The position numbers and the translations under genes were made by a program. From a virus, in IMG/VR virus record IMGVR_UViG_3300023176_005023, positions 1 to 51,590 of that record: a DNA stretch of 51,590 nt; one strand, given 5' to 3'. This document shows positions 1 to 8,760 of this stretch, piece after piece. Position 1 is the first letter of the stretch; the number at the start of each line of letters is the position of its first letter. Under the pieces are notes generated by a model that had not been told where the DNA came from, ran no database searches, and saw only the letters and a program-made list of their open reading frames with translations.

Positions 1-79
1 GCGTTGTTTCTAAAGAAGCTTCGATGCCAGGTTGATCCTGAGCTGAAGGTGCTGCCGCTGGAGGAATAAATCCTAACAT
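1..79 (-). CDS. Start of an unrecognised small gene, cut by the window edge
   Basis: Only the first 26 codons are visible; the protein begins MLGFIPPAAAPSAQDQPGIE and runs off the window. The ATG is at 79-77. A good ribosome binding site, AGAGGT (minus strand, 93-88), lies 8 bases upstream and overlaps the stop codon of the gene before it. This spacing suggests it is the next gene of the same virion operon. The visible part is Ala/Pro-rich and too short to assign to a family. Confidence 0.6.
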   Translation of the reverse strand, partial: MLGFIPPAAAPSAQDQPGIEASLETT

Positions 80-92
80 CTGTTTTTACCTC

Positions 93-1100
93 TTAGACGC
101 TTCCATAAACTGTTCCTGTCCATGTTCCCTGAGTAAAAGTTCCACTTATAGCAGCACCACCGGCGCCACCGGTACCGCCACCGCCGTTTCCTCCAGCTGC
201 GCCCCAGCCTCCGCCAGATCCTGCTGCTGTAGTAGAACTACGAGAATCTGATCCGCCGGTAGTGCCTGGATTTCCCGCAGAACCGCCCGCTGCGCCAGAA
301 ATACTATTACTTGAGCCAGATCCAGCATTGCTTAAAAAACCACCAGTACCTCCAGTGCCTGGCAAAATACGTCCGCCAGCGCCCCCGCCACCATTAAAGC
401 TCGTGCCTTCATCCCAGAATGTTACTCCAGAACCACCACCTGCGCCACCGCCGTGACCGCCTTCCGTACCTCTAGCGCCGTTAGGACCATCTGTTCCTAC
501 ATTTCCAACTGATCCACCAGCATTACCAGAAGGTCCTCCAGATCCGCCGCCTGCACCACCACCGCCGCCTGCTCTCCATCCATAGGCTGCACTAGAGCTT
601 GCTCCGCCACCACCGCCGCCTGCGATGAAGGCACCGGCTAAATTATTAATAGTAACAGAATCAGACGTAGTTATGATAATAGCATCGCCGCCATTACCGC
701 CATTACCGGCACCACCGCCGGCACCACCTTTACCTATAATATAGCCTTCATTATTAATAGTAACACCGTTTGGGAAGGATCCAGCAATAGTCAATCCTGC
801 GCCATTAATATCATTAGACCAAACATAAACTCCAGAAGATATATTTAAGGTTACGGCAGAAGTTCCATCCCAGCCTTGCGCAGTAGCATAAGTTGCAAGA
901 TCCATCTCTTGAGTGTTTGTAGAAACAGTGAAGCCAGCAGATGCACCATAAAACTGGTTGAAACTAGATGCAGAACCAGAAGCTTTACCTATAAGGTCTC
1001 TAATATCTTGGTCATTAAGAGTACACAGAGTTCCACTGGTACCTCCAGCTTCTATGTGCAGGTCATTGATAGAAATTGCACCTGATGCTTGTAGAGCCAT
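93..1100 (-). CDS. Glycine-rich tail fibre/adhesin-like virion protein
   Basis: This 335-residue protein has two parts. Residues 1-55 (starting MALQASGAISINDLH, ending near FNQFYGAS) are an N-terminal module I recognise from many virion proteins of marine T4-like phages. From about residue 120 to the end it is dominated by glycine runs (GGGGGG, GGAGG, GGSGG), giving a polyglycine-rich domain like those of distal fibre adhesins such as T4-type gp38, where glycine-rich motifs alternate with variable loops. The middle (60-120) reads as beta strands. The ATG overlaps the upstream fibre's stop as TAATG, so the two are probably translationally coupled and may form one fibre. A host-recognition tip is an inference; no enzymatic motif is seen. 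Confidence 0.8.
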   Translation of the reverse strand: MALQASGAISINDLHIEAGGTSGTLCTLNDQDIRDLIGKASGSASSFNQFYGASAGFTVSTNTQEMDLATYATAQGWDGTSAVTLNISSGVYVWSNDINGAGLTIAGSFPNGVTINNEGYIIGKGGAGGGAGNGGNGGDAIIITTSDSVTINNLAGAFIAGGGGGGASSSAAYGWRAGGGGGAGGGSGGPSGNAGGSVGNVGTDGPNGARGTEGGHGGGAGGGSGVTFWDEGTSFNGGGGAGGRILPGTGGTGGFLSNAGSGSSNSISGAAGGSAGNPGTTGGSDSRSSTTAAGSGGGWGAAGGNGGGGTGGAGGAAISGTFTQGTWTGTVYGSV

Positions 1101-4100
1101 TAGACTGTTCCATAACCGGTCACGTTACCTGTCACTGTTAGATTACCGTTGGAATCTATTTTCATTTTATTAGAACCGCTGTGAGAGAATATAAGCTCAC
1201 CAGACACAGACGTTATAGTCCAGTCACCCATGCTAACCTGCATTTCTCCAGTTGACGAGATAATTTGATACCCGCTTACGTTCGTATTAATTTGGAGTGT
1301 ATCAGTGCCGTTTGTTACTGTAACGGCGCCGGCAGATCCTGTAGTAGTTTTAAGTTCAATACCAGTAGATTTTGTAGCAAATCTTTGCGTTCCGTAATGG
1401 AAAAGCTGAGCCTCACCACTAGATCCATCAGCTTTGAAATATTCTGAGCCACCATATGAATTATCAGATCGAGATCCTAAGATTCTTACATCATGAGAAG
1501 CTCCAACTCCTGCTGCCCATAATACAAGATCTCCGTGCCAACTTCTAATATAGCCACTGCTATTTAAATGTTGAATCTCTAAATCGGGACATTGAGTGTT
1601 TGTTCCAAGAATATTAACAAGGCCGCCAGCTCCCATATTAATAGAAGATGTATCACTGAAAGTAGCATCTACGTTACCGCCAAAATTTAAATAACCATTA
1701 ACAACATCTGTTCTATCAGATTGAGTTAATAATCTCCAGCTACCCGCATGGCTAATTATAGCTTGACCCGTAGAGCTTGCTTTAATTATTTCTTGACTAG
1801 ATGCATTTTGAATAAACAAATCTTGCGCTTGAATATACAATGATTCATTTAGCGATCTAATAACGTTGTTTCCGCCGTAGTTTGACTCATGCGCGATTTC
1901 CATGTCGCTACCAGCGCCAAAATAGATATAATCATAGTCTCCCATGCGGATATGCTTGTTATTTGAATCTAAATCACCACCAAGTTGTGGTGTCGTATCT
2001 TCTACAACATTAGAAATGGCGCTCAGGTTTGTTAAACCGCTACCATCACCGCTAAATGCTGTTGCGGTAGCTGTACCTGTTATTGTGACACCACTTGCGT
2101 TTGTTGCTAACTTTACTCCACCATCGGCACCACCGTTTGTGCTATAATCACCCCAATGCATTTCAGCAGCACCAGTTGATCCGTCTGCTACAAAGTAGTT
2201 AGCAATGCCTCCAGATCCATTATCAGTTTGGATCTTAACATCGTAGTCATTAGCACTGTTACGAATTGTAAGATCCCAATTTATATTTTCTATATAAGTG
2301 TTACCAAAGTGATAGATTTTAAGATCATTTGAAGCACCAAAAGTTAACATATTAGTGGTACTTCCATTGCTGTCACCAAAATTGATTTGATTACCGTTTG
2401 TATCAAGAGCACCACCAAGCTGTGGAGTAGTATCTTGTACAAGACTTGTAAATGATTCAGACGTTAGATATCCAGCAGCCGAATGGTCTCCCCAGCCATA
2501 TGCCGTGTTCCAGTTTGCGCTATTGTCCGTAACAATAGAGTAGGAACCTGCAGTTGAGCCTCGTTTCATAAGACCTTGCGATGTAAAATCACCATCAACA
2601 ACTACATCAGCGTGTGAAGTTTGGGATGTAAGATAACGACCATCTAAATCCACAGTTAAAGCTGTTAAGCCAGATCTATTAACAGTTAATATTCCGTTTG
2701 TAGTATTAAATGATAGACTTGACGCATAGTTGTTTGTATCAGTATAACTTGTAAGATAACCTTGTGTCGAATGGTCTCCCCAGCTATATGCAGTATTCCA
2801 GTTAGCACTATTATCTGTAACAATAGAGTAGGAACCAGCCGAAGCTCCTCTTTTCATAAGTCCTTGAGAACCAAAGTCGCCGTCAACAACTACGTCGGCA
2901 TGAGATGTTTGGCTTGTTAAGTAACCAACCTGTGCATGATCGCCCCAGCCATGTGCTGTGTCTGCCTTAGTGCCTTGGGCAGCCGTTGCATAATCTGTAG
3001 ATGCGGTAGTTGCAGCAGTTCCTAAACCTAAGTTAGTTCTTGCTGTCGCAGCATTAGTTAGATCTGATAGGTTTGAAGCTTTAGCAAGTTTTGTGCCAAT
3101 ATTAGTTGCAGTCGTAGTTGCAAAGTTTGCATCGTCACCTAAAGCAGCAGCCAACTCATTAAGAGTATTAAGCGCTGCTGGTGCTGAATCTACCACACCC
3201 GCTACTGCTGTATCTACATATGAGGTTGTTGCGTATCCTTCAACACCATGATCTCCCCAACTATAGGCTGTATCCCAGTTTGACGAGTTTGTAACTGCAG
3301 TATTTAGAGCAGTCGTTGTAGCATATCCTTGTGAAGCATGATTACCCCAGCTGTATGCAGTATCCCAGTTGGCTGAGTTTGCGGTCTTAGTGTTTACATA
3401 GGTGATTGTAGAATAACCTTCGACACCGTGGTCGCCCCAGCTGTATGCAGTATCCCAGTTAGATGAGTTTGTAACTGCAGTATTAAGAGCTGCTTGTGTT
3501 GCGTAGGTTTGGAGGTCTGTAATCTGACTCTCAGTAATTCTAAGATCAGTTTGGTGCTGTGTAACACTCGTATTAGATACGTAAGCATCAGGAACTATGT
3601 CCCATGTTACTACAGATGAAAGATCGTTTGTTTCTGGAGGATAGTTAATGTCACTTAACAGAGCAAACGTTCCAGAACCAGCTGGAATAGTATGAGAGTT
3701 AAGTGTACCTGTAAGAGTAATACCACCACTTACTGTAGCAATTACCTCAGATCCATCATACATAATTTTAGCAGAACCTGAAGCACCTTCAGCTTTAAAG
3801 TAAGTTGCTAATCCATTGTCTGCTGAATTTCTAGCTCTAATATTGACATCGCCATGCGTACCTGCAGAAAAACTGCCAGTCTGGTTGAGATTCATATCTC
3901 CATTATTGGTAAGGATTCCAAAACCAGAACCAGTTGTAAACATATGAGCGTCAGGTATTGATGTATTAGCACCAAATTGCAAACGGTTATTTTCATCTAT
4001 GGTCATCCACCCAGTGGATCCATCGATTTTAACCCAGCTAGTATTTGTTGCTGTCCAAGTTTGCTCACCTGTCCATGCAATATCATCTTCAGGCTGCAAA

Positions 4101-4396
4101 ATATTACCTGCTAAAATTGTAGCAAATACTTGTGCATTACCTGTAAGATTAAGAGCAGTACCACCGTCAGAGCTTTCTGTTACGGTGCGCGTAAGTGTGA
4201 TGGAACCCACGTCTGAATAGACGCCGGAACCAATTTCCCAATCGTTGCCATCCTCAATTACGTAACTAATAGTGTCGCCGTTCGTAACACCTGCGGCAGC
4301 GAAACTTTGATACGAACCGGCAGCTCCGTCTAATGTAAGAGTACCTGTGCCGGTGGTAGAGGTGGTCTCCTTTGCTCGGTTGACCAACTTTACCAT
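1100..4396 (-). CDS. Large tail fibre protein with WDTAYSWGDH repeats
   Basis: This is a 1098-residue fibre. Residues 1-100 start MVKLVNRAKETTSTTGTG, a widespread phage module placed at the virion-proximal end of tail proteins. Residues about 290-640 hold repeats of the form NWDTAYSWGDHxxxGY alternating with TSQTSHADVVVDGDF and SLVQDTTPQLGG segments, all common in phage fibres. The C-terminal half has beta-helix-like segments with repeated KADGSSGEA-type phrases. It ends ...LTVTGNVTGYGTV without an S74 chaperone. The ATG lies 6 bases after the stop of the upstream small virion gene, with GGAG about 11 bases before it. It is coupled by TAATG to the downstream glycine-rich protein. Fibre function is well supported; its position in the virion is not known. 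Confidence 0.88.
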   Translation of the reverse strand: MVKLVNRAKETTSTTGTGTLTLDGAAGSYQSFAAAGVTNGDTISYVIEDGNDWEIGSGVYSDVGSITLTRTVTESSDGGTALNLTGNAQVFATILAGNILQPEDDIAWTGEQTWTATNTSWVKIDGSTGWMTIDENNRLQFGANTSIPDAHMFTTGSGFGILTNNGDMNLNQTGSFSAGTHGDVNIRARNSADNGLATYFKAEGASGSAKIMYDGSEVIATVSGGITLTGTLNSHTIPAGSGTFALLSDINYPPETNDLSSVVTWDIVPDAYVSNTSVTQHQTDLRITESQITDLQTYATQAALNTAVTNSSNWDTAYSWGDHGVEGYSTITYVNTKTANSANWDTAYSWGNHASQGYATTTALNTAVTNSSNWDTAYSWGDHGVEGYATTSYVDTAVAGVVDSAPAALNTLNELAAALGDDANFATTTATNIGTKLAKASNLSDLTNAATARTNLGLGTAATTASTDYATAAQGTKADTAHGWGDHAQVGYLTSQTSHADVVVDGDFGSQGLMKRGASAGSYSIVTDNSANWNTAYSWGDHSTQGYLTSYTDTNNYASSLSFNTTNGILTVNRSGLTALTVDLDGRYLTSQTSHADVVVDGDFTSQGLMKRGSTAGSYSIVTDNSANWNTAYGWGDHSAAGYLTSESFTSLVQDTTPQLGGALDTNGNQINFGDSNGSTTNMLTFGASNDLKIYHFGNTYIENINWDLTIRNSANDYDVKIQTDNGSGGIANYFVADGSTGAAEMHWGDYSTNGGADGGVKLATNASGVTITGTATATAFSGDGSGLTNLSAISNVVEDTTPQLGGDLDSNNKHIRMGDYDYIYFGAGSDMEIAHESNYGGNNVIRSLNESLYIQAQDLFIQNASSQEIIKASSTGQAIISHAGSWRLLTQSDRTDVVNGYLNFGGNVDATFSDTSSINMGAGGLVNILGTNTQCPDLEIQHLNSSGYIRSWHGDLVLWAAGVGASHDVRILGSRSDNSYGGSEYFKADGSSGEAQLFHYGTQRFATKSTGIELKTTTGSAGAVTVTNGTDTLQINTNVSGYQIISSTGEMQVSMGDWTITSVSGELIFSHSGSNKMKIDSNGNLTVTGNVTGYGTV
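2430..3500 (-). repeat. Coding repeats: WDTAYSWGDH modules in the 1098-aa fibre
   Basis: Near-identical coding segments for (N)WDTAYSWG(D/N)H occur near 2490, 2780, 3255, 3350 and 3440, with a diverged copy (HGWGDHAQ) near 2945. A longer unit including TSHADVVVDGDF and GSYSIVTDNSANWNTAY is present twice (about 2467-2630 and 2757-2930). Such repeats are likely to exchange by recombination between fibres. Confidence 0.85.
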
Positions 4397-4402
4397 TTTG
4401 TA

Positions 4403-4810
4403 TTATGCTCCGCCGGCTGTAATCGTAAACGCTGTAATTTGGATCTGCTGACCGATTGCAATATTTGTGTTGTCAAGCTCCATGTCACCGCCACCTGAAG
4501 TAGCTGTGATAGTTCCCTGCATATGACACGTAGTCCCTGTGCTGTCAAAAACTCTGAAGTGACCTGCAACACCACTTGCATCTGCAGAAAGGTCCTGCCA
4601 CGTGCCTGAGAGTTGCACCACGCCACCCGCTGGAGCCTGCATAAAGTCAGAAGGTAGAGTCATTGAAGCTAGAACTGTACCTGTGTTTGCTGTAGCACAG
4701 TCTGTAGGTGGGTTGTCCGTTGAGATAGTTAGAATGGGTGATGTTCCCACAGTAGTCTCAATAGCGGCCAATGTAGCGTTTCTTACCGCAGTAGATAATT
4801 GAAAAGCCAT
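4403..4810 (-). CDS. Small virion-associated protein, unknown role
   Basis: The protein has 135 residues, begins MAFQLSTAVRNATLAAIETT and is Thr/Ala/Gly-rich. It reads as all-beta, with phrases such as TLPSDFMQAPAGGVVQLSGTW and DLSADASGVAGHFRVFDSTG. I recognise the style from small structural proteins near fibre genes of T4-like phages but cannot name a family confidently. There is no enzymatic motif, signal peptide or membrane segment. The start has a strong ribosome binding site (AAGGAGA, 7 bases upstream), and a perfect TATAAATA late promoter lies 44 bases before the ATG. This makes it the first gene of a late transcript with the 1098-residue fibre. Decoration or fibre-attachment are both possible roles. 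Confidence 0.75.
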   Translation of the reverse strand: MAFQLSTAVRNATLAAIETTVGTSPILTISTDNPPTDCATANTGTVLASMTLPSDFMQAPAGGVVQLSGTWQDLSADASGVAGHFRVFDSTGTTCHMQGTITATSGGGDMELDNTNIAIGQQIQITAFTITAGGA

Positions 4811-4853
4811 TCGCTTTCTCCTTGTTTTTTTGGGATTAAAGACATTTCATTCT

Positions 4854-4861
4854 TATTTATA
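4854..4861 (-). promoter_or_regulatory. T4-type late promoter
   Basis: A perfect TATAAATA on the minus strand in the 62-base gap, 44 bases upstream of the ATG at 4810. It matches the T4 late consensus read by the sliding-clamp-dependent late sigma factor. Its intergenic position ahead of virion genes supports it. Confidence 0.65.
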
Positions 4862-4872
4862 AAGAAACGTGA

Positions 4873-5625
4873 TTATCTTCTTTCAATATCTTCTTCAGAC
4901 AAAGTATCTCCCATCCAAACTTCAATCACCTTACAAGCATTTTCACCTACATTAGTAGCTTTGTGCCACGATTTCTTGGGAATGTCGATGCTTTCGCCGG
5001 TTGAGTAAACTTTTGAAGTCTTATATCCACTCTGAAACTCAAGGTTCATTTCAAGTTTGCCATCAACAATATGCCAATGCTCAGATCTTGCAAAATGCCT
5101 TTGATCGCTTAATGATTTACCAGGATCAATAGTAAGTTCTTTTACTTTCCAATGCCCATTAGAATCAAGGTTTCGGTATTTACCCCAAAGACGTTGCGTT
5201 TCAGGTTTGTCCCAGTTAGATAGAATCCATGATGAGCTATTCTTTTTATCTTCGCCACCTACGCCAAAAACAAATTCTACATCATCAAATACCATCTCAG
5301 GAATATTGTCTTTAGTACGATCTCCGCCATTTGCAAACACGATTTCAGAATTACGTGGAAACATATCTTTTACATGTTGAATTGCAGCAATAGCGCTGTT
5401 ATCGTCGTCATTAAAACCGAAAGCATTACCAACACATTTGATGTTTTCTACAATTGCCTTGCGTTCTTCAAATGGCATAAATGGCCGGCCTTTTTTACGA
5501 ACCAACCATTCATCACTATTAAGACCTACACAAAGAATATCACCTAGTTCCTTAGCAGCTTTAAAGTAAGCGATATGTCCTGAATGAAGTGGATCAAATC
5601 CACCGGTAACTACAACTACTCTCAT
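4873..5625 (-). CDS. RfaE/HldE-like nucleotidyltransferase fused to a ManC-type cupin
   Basis: Residues 1-135 form a cytidylyltransferase-type domain. It begins VVVVTGGFDPLHSGHIAYFK with the nucleotide-binding HxGH motif (H14-S-G-H17), then GLNSDEWLVRKKGRPFMPFE, which resembles the nucleotidyltransferase half of ADP-heptose synthase (RfaE/HldE). Residues about 155-250 match the cupin end of ManC/phosphomannose isomerase type II: DPGKSLSDQRHFARSEHW, then IPKKSWHKATN and a final GDTLSEEDIERR. The expected role is activating a sugar phosphate with a nucleotide; the cupin may bind or isomerise a sugar. Both homologies are family knowledge; the substrate is unknown. It overlaps the FkbM gene by ATGA (4 bases), placing it in the sugar-related trio. 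AAGGAA lies about 8-9 bases before the ATG. Confidence 0.82.
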   Translation of the reverse strand: MRVVVVTGGFDPLHSGHIAYFKAAKELGDILCVGLNSDEWLVRKKGRPFMPFEERKAIVENIKCVGNAFGFNDDDNSAIAAIQHVKDMFPRNSEIVFANGGDRTKDNIPEMVFDDVEFVFGVGGEDKKNSSSWILSNWDKPETQRLWGKYRNLDSNGHWKVKELTIDPGKSLSDQRHFARSEHWHIVDGKLEMNLEFQSGYKTSKVYSTGESIDIPKKSWHKATNVGENACKVIEVWMGDTLSEEDIERR

Positions 5626-6863
5626 ACTCTATATTCCTTCATCATATATCTCCAAGCAAAGTTTGTATCTTCTGGAGCTTTCATTCTCTCATTCATTGGT
5701 GTAAGGAATCCTGGATGAATCCACCAATCTTCATAGTTATCTGTCTCGTTAATTGCAACATCAGGTACAAATAGAACATAACCGATCTTGCTCAATATTT
5801 CACGAGACTTAGCTCTCATCTCGTCTCCCCACCAACATGCATTGTGCTGAACTTGAATTACTGTAAACTCATACTTATCAAAAGGTGTATTTTGAAGAGC
5901 AGTAATAGATGCAGAGTCTGCATTATATCTAATAAAGTCAACAAAGTTTTCTACGCAATTTGATTTAAACAACATGTTGTAATCAATTTTATCTGCTTCT
6001 GCTTGTATGATAGTAGTATTTCTCGATCTCGAAAATTGAGAACAGAATCTTTCTGAGTTGTCAACTGACAATCCTTTCCAACCAAAATCTTTTTCAAGAA
6101 GCAGAGTATTATTGTAAAGCTCAGGATGTCCTGAACCTATTTCTATAAATGTACCATGTTTCTTACCATTTGTAAAGGCCAAAACGAACATATCTTGGAA
6201 GTGTCTTGAATAATTCTTTTCAATTGATTCTTGGCCATCAAACTTCCATCTCCATTTCTCGTATAATTCTGGAGTGTATGTCAATGTACTTGGATAGCCA
6301 ATATTGTTAAGAACACCAGTTACTTCATTATCTGTAACAGAGTCAAGCTTATTCTTATATTTTAGATCGAACAATAGATTCTTAGAATCATCTCTACCGT
6401 TTGTTTTCCATTCAGACATTGCATTTACATATTTCAATCCAAGCACACCTGGATAGTCAAGATCAGGGTCTACAATAGGATCGTGGTCGCAATTCAATCC
6501 CATCTTAGAATATACTAAAGCTTCTCTCCAATCACTTCTATCCATCTGCCATTTAGAATACAGGTAATATGCTTCAGGTCTTTCAGGCAAAGTTTGAATA
6601 GCCATCTTATACAAGCCACCTGTTGTATGATCTCGGTTACCAGCTCTATCAAAGATTGCAGCACCACGAAGAATAGATTTATATTGAAGCCATTTAGATT
6701 CAAAAGTGTCACCTTTTGACATATCTGCTGCTCGTAGATACCAACCAAAAGCTGCAGCGCCTTGTTTAAGCTTATCATATTCAAAAGCAAGTTTGTAGAT
6801 CTTCTCAGGATTATCATAATCCATTACAACATCATTTAACAAATGTAGGTTTTCAAATTTCAT
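5622..6863 (-). CDS. TPR-like helical domain plus FkbM-type methyltransferase
   Basis: Residues 1-190 are helical with TPR-like spacing of aromatic and small residues (FGWYLRAADMS, RPEAYYLYSKWQMDRSDWRE). This is common in phage and bacterial glycan enzymes. Residues about 235-370 resemble FkbM-type SAM-dependent methyltransferases: GTFIEIGSGHPELYNNT matches the SAM-binding glycine loop, followed by LEKDFGWKGLSVDNSE (acidic strand 2 end). FkbM enzymes usually O-methylate sugars. The target may be a sugar on the virion or host surface. It lies 1 base from the GH130-like gene and overlaps the nucleotidyltransferase gene by 4 bases. The start has GAGAGGT upstream. I am confident of the methyltransferase fold, less so of the TPR label. 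Confidence 0.75.
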   Translation of the reverse strand: MKFENLHLLNDVVMDYDNPEKIYKLAFEYDKLKQGAAAFGWYLRAADMSKGDTFESKWLQYKSILRGAAIFDRAGNRDHTTGGLYKMAIQTLPERPEAYYLYSKWQMDRSDWREALVYSKMGLNCDHDPIVDPDLDYPGVLGLKYVNAMSEWKTNGRDDSKNLLFDLKYKNKLDSVTDNEVTGVLNNIGYPSTLTYTPELYEKWRWKFDGQESIEKNYSRHFQDMFVLAFTNGKKHGTFIEIGSGHPELYNNTLLLEKDFGWKGLSVDNSERFCSQFSRSRNTTIIQAEADKIDYNMLFKSNCVENFVDFIRYNADSASITALQNTPFDKYEFTVIQVQHNACWWGDEMRAKSREILSKIGYVLFVPDVAINETDNYEDWWIHPGFLTPMNERMKAPEDTNFAWRYMMKEYRV

Positions 6864-6864
6864 A

Positions 6865-7908
6865 TTAACCTCTCAAGAAATTCTCAAATGCTTTAAGCGG
6901 CATTCTCAATATATAAGTTGCATTATCCTGCCAACCAAATGAAATCAAAATATCTTGATCTAAAATAGCAGCACCGGTTACAAACTCAATATTGTAATCG
7001 GTATTCTTTACATGATCGTAATATGTTCCTAGAAAGTGGAAACTTCTCGACACATGAACAATGTTCCAATCATTATCCCATATTACAACTCTGTGGTTAT
7101 AACAACCATCTTTTCTTTGAAAAGGATCTCGTAGTAGATTTGTTTCATGAACAATCGCCATTCTTTGCTGGTCATTGATACGAATTACTTGGGAACCACC
7201 TCTAAAATCAAATTGACTGTACTCTTTATATTTGTCCGGATCATTAACAACATCTACGCATGTTCTTTCTTCAATATCGTATTTTACAAGCTGGGTGGGA
7301 TTGGTCCATTTTACAAAATGGAATGGCATATCATTTACCGGCATCCAGTTCTTTTCGCAATAACTTTCATCACCATTTGGTGCAGGAATAGGATTACGAG
7401 ACACTTCTTTCCATTCACCGTCAATAAACTCGATCTCTTGCATTTCCATGCGGCCTTTGCCTTTATCATCGTAACAGTCGCGACGAACACCGCATAGGAA
7501 TAGACGATCGTCCCACTCAAATAGTCGGCAATCTTCTAGTCCAATAAAGTTCCACGTAGGTTTAGTATCGAAGGCAGATGTATTCACACGCTGAGCATTG
7601 AGCAGATCTAAATCATTATTAAGCTCGCACATAACATTGTATGTTGTAAGACTCACATCATTTTCTGGATGTACATACACCAAAGGACCCCACTGGTGGG
7701 GATACTTTTTACCTTCTGAATGATAGAGAATATAGTTGACGTGACGTATGTTTAAAAGAATCTTTCCCTTATGAAGGAAAATAGATGGATTCATTAAACC
7801 GGTTTCGCCGTGAGATCCTAAAACTTCCGTTGGCAGGATAACCGGTTTAATTGTTCCGCCTCTTTTAAGGGCATAGGTGGCTAGGCCTCCTGTGTACAGA
7901 TCATGCAT
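6865..7908 (-). CDS. GH130-like five-bladed beta-propeller (glycosidase/phosphorylase family)
   Basis: This 347-residue protein resembles predicted glycosylases of the GH130/COG2152 type. MNPSIFLHKGKILLNIR is a blade-1 motif, IGLEDCRLFEWDDRLFLCG corresponds to the EDPRL/F motif holding the catalytic acid (D126), and ESYCEKNWMP (EKNW at 185-188) and DFRGGSQVI follow. The end FSFGWQDNATYILRM matches the last blade. Known family members phosphorolyse or hydrolyse beta-mannosides, but relatives occur beside glycosyltransferases where the activity is unknown. The Pro of EDPR is Cys here. GGAG lies 9 bases before the ATG. It is the first gene of the sugar-related trio and probably acts on the same glycan as the two genes after it. 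Confidence 0.72.
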   Translation of the reverse strand: MHDLYTGGLATYALKRGGTIKPVILPTEVLGSHGETGLMNPSIFLHKGKILLNIRHVNYILYHSEGKKYPHQWGPLVYVHPENDVSLTTYNVMCELNNDLDLLNAQRVNTSAFDTKPTWNFIGLEDCRLFEWDDRLFLCGVRRDCYDDKGKGRMEMQEIEFIDGEWKEVSRNPIPAPNGDESYCEKNWMPVNDMPFHFVKWTNPTQLVKYDIEERTCVDVVNDPDKYKEYSQFDFRGGSQVIRINDQQRMAIVHETNLLRDPFQRKDGCYNHRVVIWDNDWNIVHVSRSFHFLGTYYDHVKNTDYNIEFVTGAAILDQDILISFGWQDNATYILRMPLKAFENFLRG

Positions 7909-7933
7909 CTTAACTCCATAATATAAAATTCAC

Positions 7934-8272
7934 TTAGTTCCAAGCAGGTTTAAAAGAACTCCTTGTTGCTCTATTAGTATTTATCTTATCCTGCAAAGTC
8001 TTATTCATGATTGCGACATCACCGTCTGTCATGTTAGATTCAATCCATGAAACAACATGAGATTTTTGTACTGCAGATAGTGCAATAAAATCTTCAGCCA
8101 AAGTGCTTGAAGCTGAAACATGGGTAACACCTTTGTAACTTGCTTCTGTACCGTCATCGTCAACAGCTCTGCGTTTCCAGTCAATTCTTACAATAGAATC
8201 TGAAAGGCTGGAACCATCAGAGCTCGTTTCCTCTTGCGTGGTGAGCTTGAGTATTTCCCAAGAATAGTTCAT
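7934..8272 (-). CDS. Small conserved phage protein, paralogue of the next gene upstream
   Basis: The protein has 112 residues and no assigned function. It aligns by eye with the 132-residue product of the upstream gene: a hydrophobic/Thr N-terminus, then SLSDSIVRIDWKRRAVDDDG against TLSNAVVQTYWKRTGTDADG, then EDFIALSAVQKSHVVSWIE against GSFVAFEDLEEATVVGWIN. It is therefore a duplicated family with a (W)KR...DxDG core and a helical VxxWI segment. Such small proteins are common near fibre genes in T4-like marine phages. AGGTGA precedes the start and the gap to the upstream gene is 7 bases. No motif points to catalysis. Confidence 0.7.
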   Translation of the reverse strand: MNYSWEILKLTTQEETSSDGSSLSDSIVRIDWKRRAVDDDGTEASYKGVTHVSASSTLAEDFIALSAVQKSHVVSWIESNMTDGDVAIMNKTLQDKINTNRATRSSFKPAWN

Positions 8273-8279
8273 TATTCAC

Positions 8280-8678
8280 CTATTCTGCTGGTGCGTCTGG
8301 ATCTGCGTCAGATTGCGCTGGTGCTTCTTCTGCTACTACCCAAGGAGGGTTACGATCTTCTTCTAAGCCATCGTCAATTTGTTTTTGAATTTGTTCATCA
8401 ATGTGAGCTTTATAGGCTGCATCTGCATCAATTACTGCATTGATCCAACCTACTACAGTAGCTTCTTCAAGATCTTCAAAAGCCACGAAAGAACCAGCAG
8501 GCACGTTTTCTGCTGTAAAAGGAGTTGCGCCTGAAAAGGTACCTTCGTTGCCGTCTGCATCCGTTCCTGTGCGTTTCCAATATGTTTGAACAACAGCGTT
8601 GCTTAGAGTAACGCCTTCGCTGTTTACCTGATCTCTAACCTTCAGGTTAGTAACAGTTGTGCTGTATGAGAAAGCCAT
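8280..8678 (-). CDS. Small conserved phage protein (family pair), acidic tail
   Basis: The protein has 132 residues, begins MAFSYSTTVTNLKVRDQVNS and is related to the 112-residue neighbour through YWKRTGTDADGNEGTFSG and ATVVGWINAVIDADA. It has an extra acidic, Ala/Pro-rich tail (APAQSDADPDAPAE). Function unknown; a virion accessory or chaperone role are both possible. GGAGATG provides the ribosome binding site. The 82-base gap upstream carries a perfect late promoter, so this gene begins a late transcript that likely continues into the sugar-related genes. Confidence 0.7.
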   Translation of the reverse strand: MAFSYSTTVTNLKVRDQVNSEGVTLSNAVVQTYWKRTGTDADGNEGTFSGATPFTAENVPAGSFVAFEDLEEATVVGWINAVIDADAAYKAHIDEQIQKQIDDGLEEDRNPPWVVAEEAPAQSDADPDAPAE

Positions 8679-8748
8679 TATTTCATCTCCATTTTGGTTA
8701 AGTTGACAACCTTATTTATTTGATTGCTTTATTTATGGTACTCTGTCT

Positions 8749-8756
8749 TATTTATA
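8749..8756 (-). promoter_or_regulatory. T4-type late promoter (with two near copies)
   Basis: A perfect TATAAATA on the minus strand lies 71 bases upstream of the ATG at 8678. Two one-mismatch copies follow in the same gap: CATAAATA at 8737-8730 and AATAAATA at 8720-8713. The spaced octamers in an otherwise noncoding gap make promoter function likely, though which one is used cannot be told. Confidence 0.6.
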
Positions 8757-8760
8757 TGTT

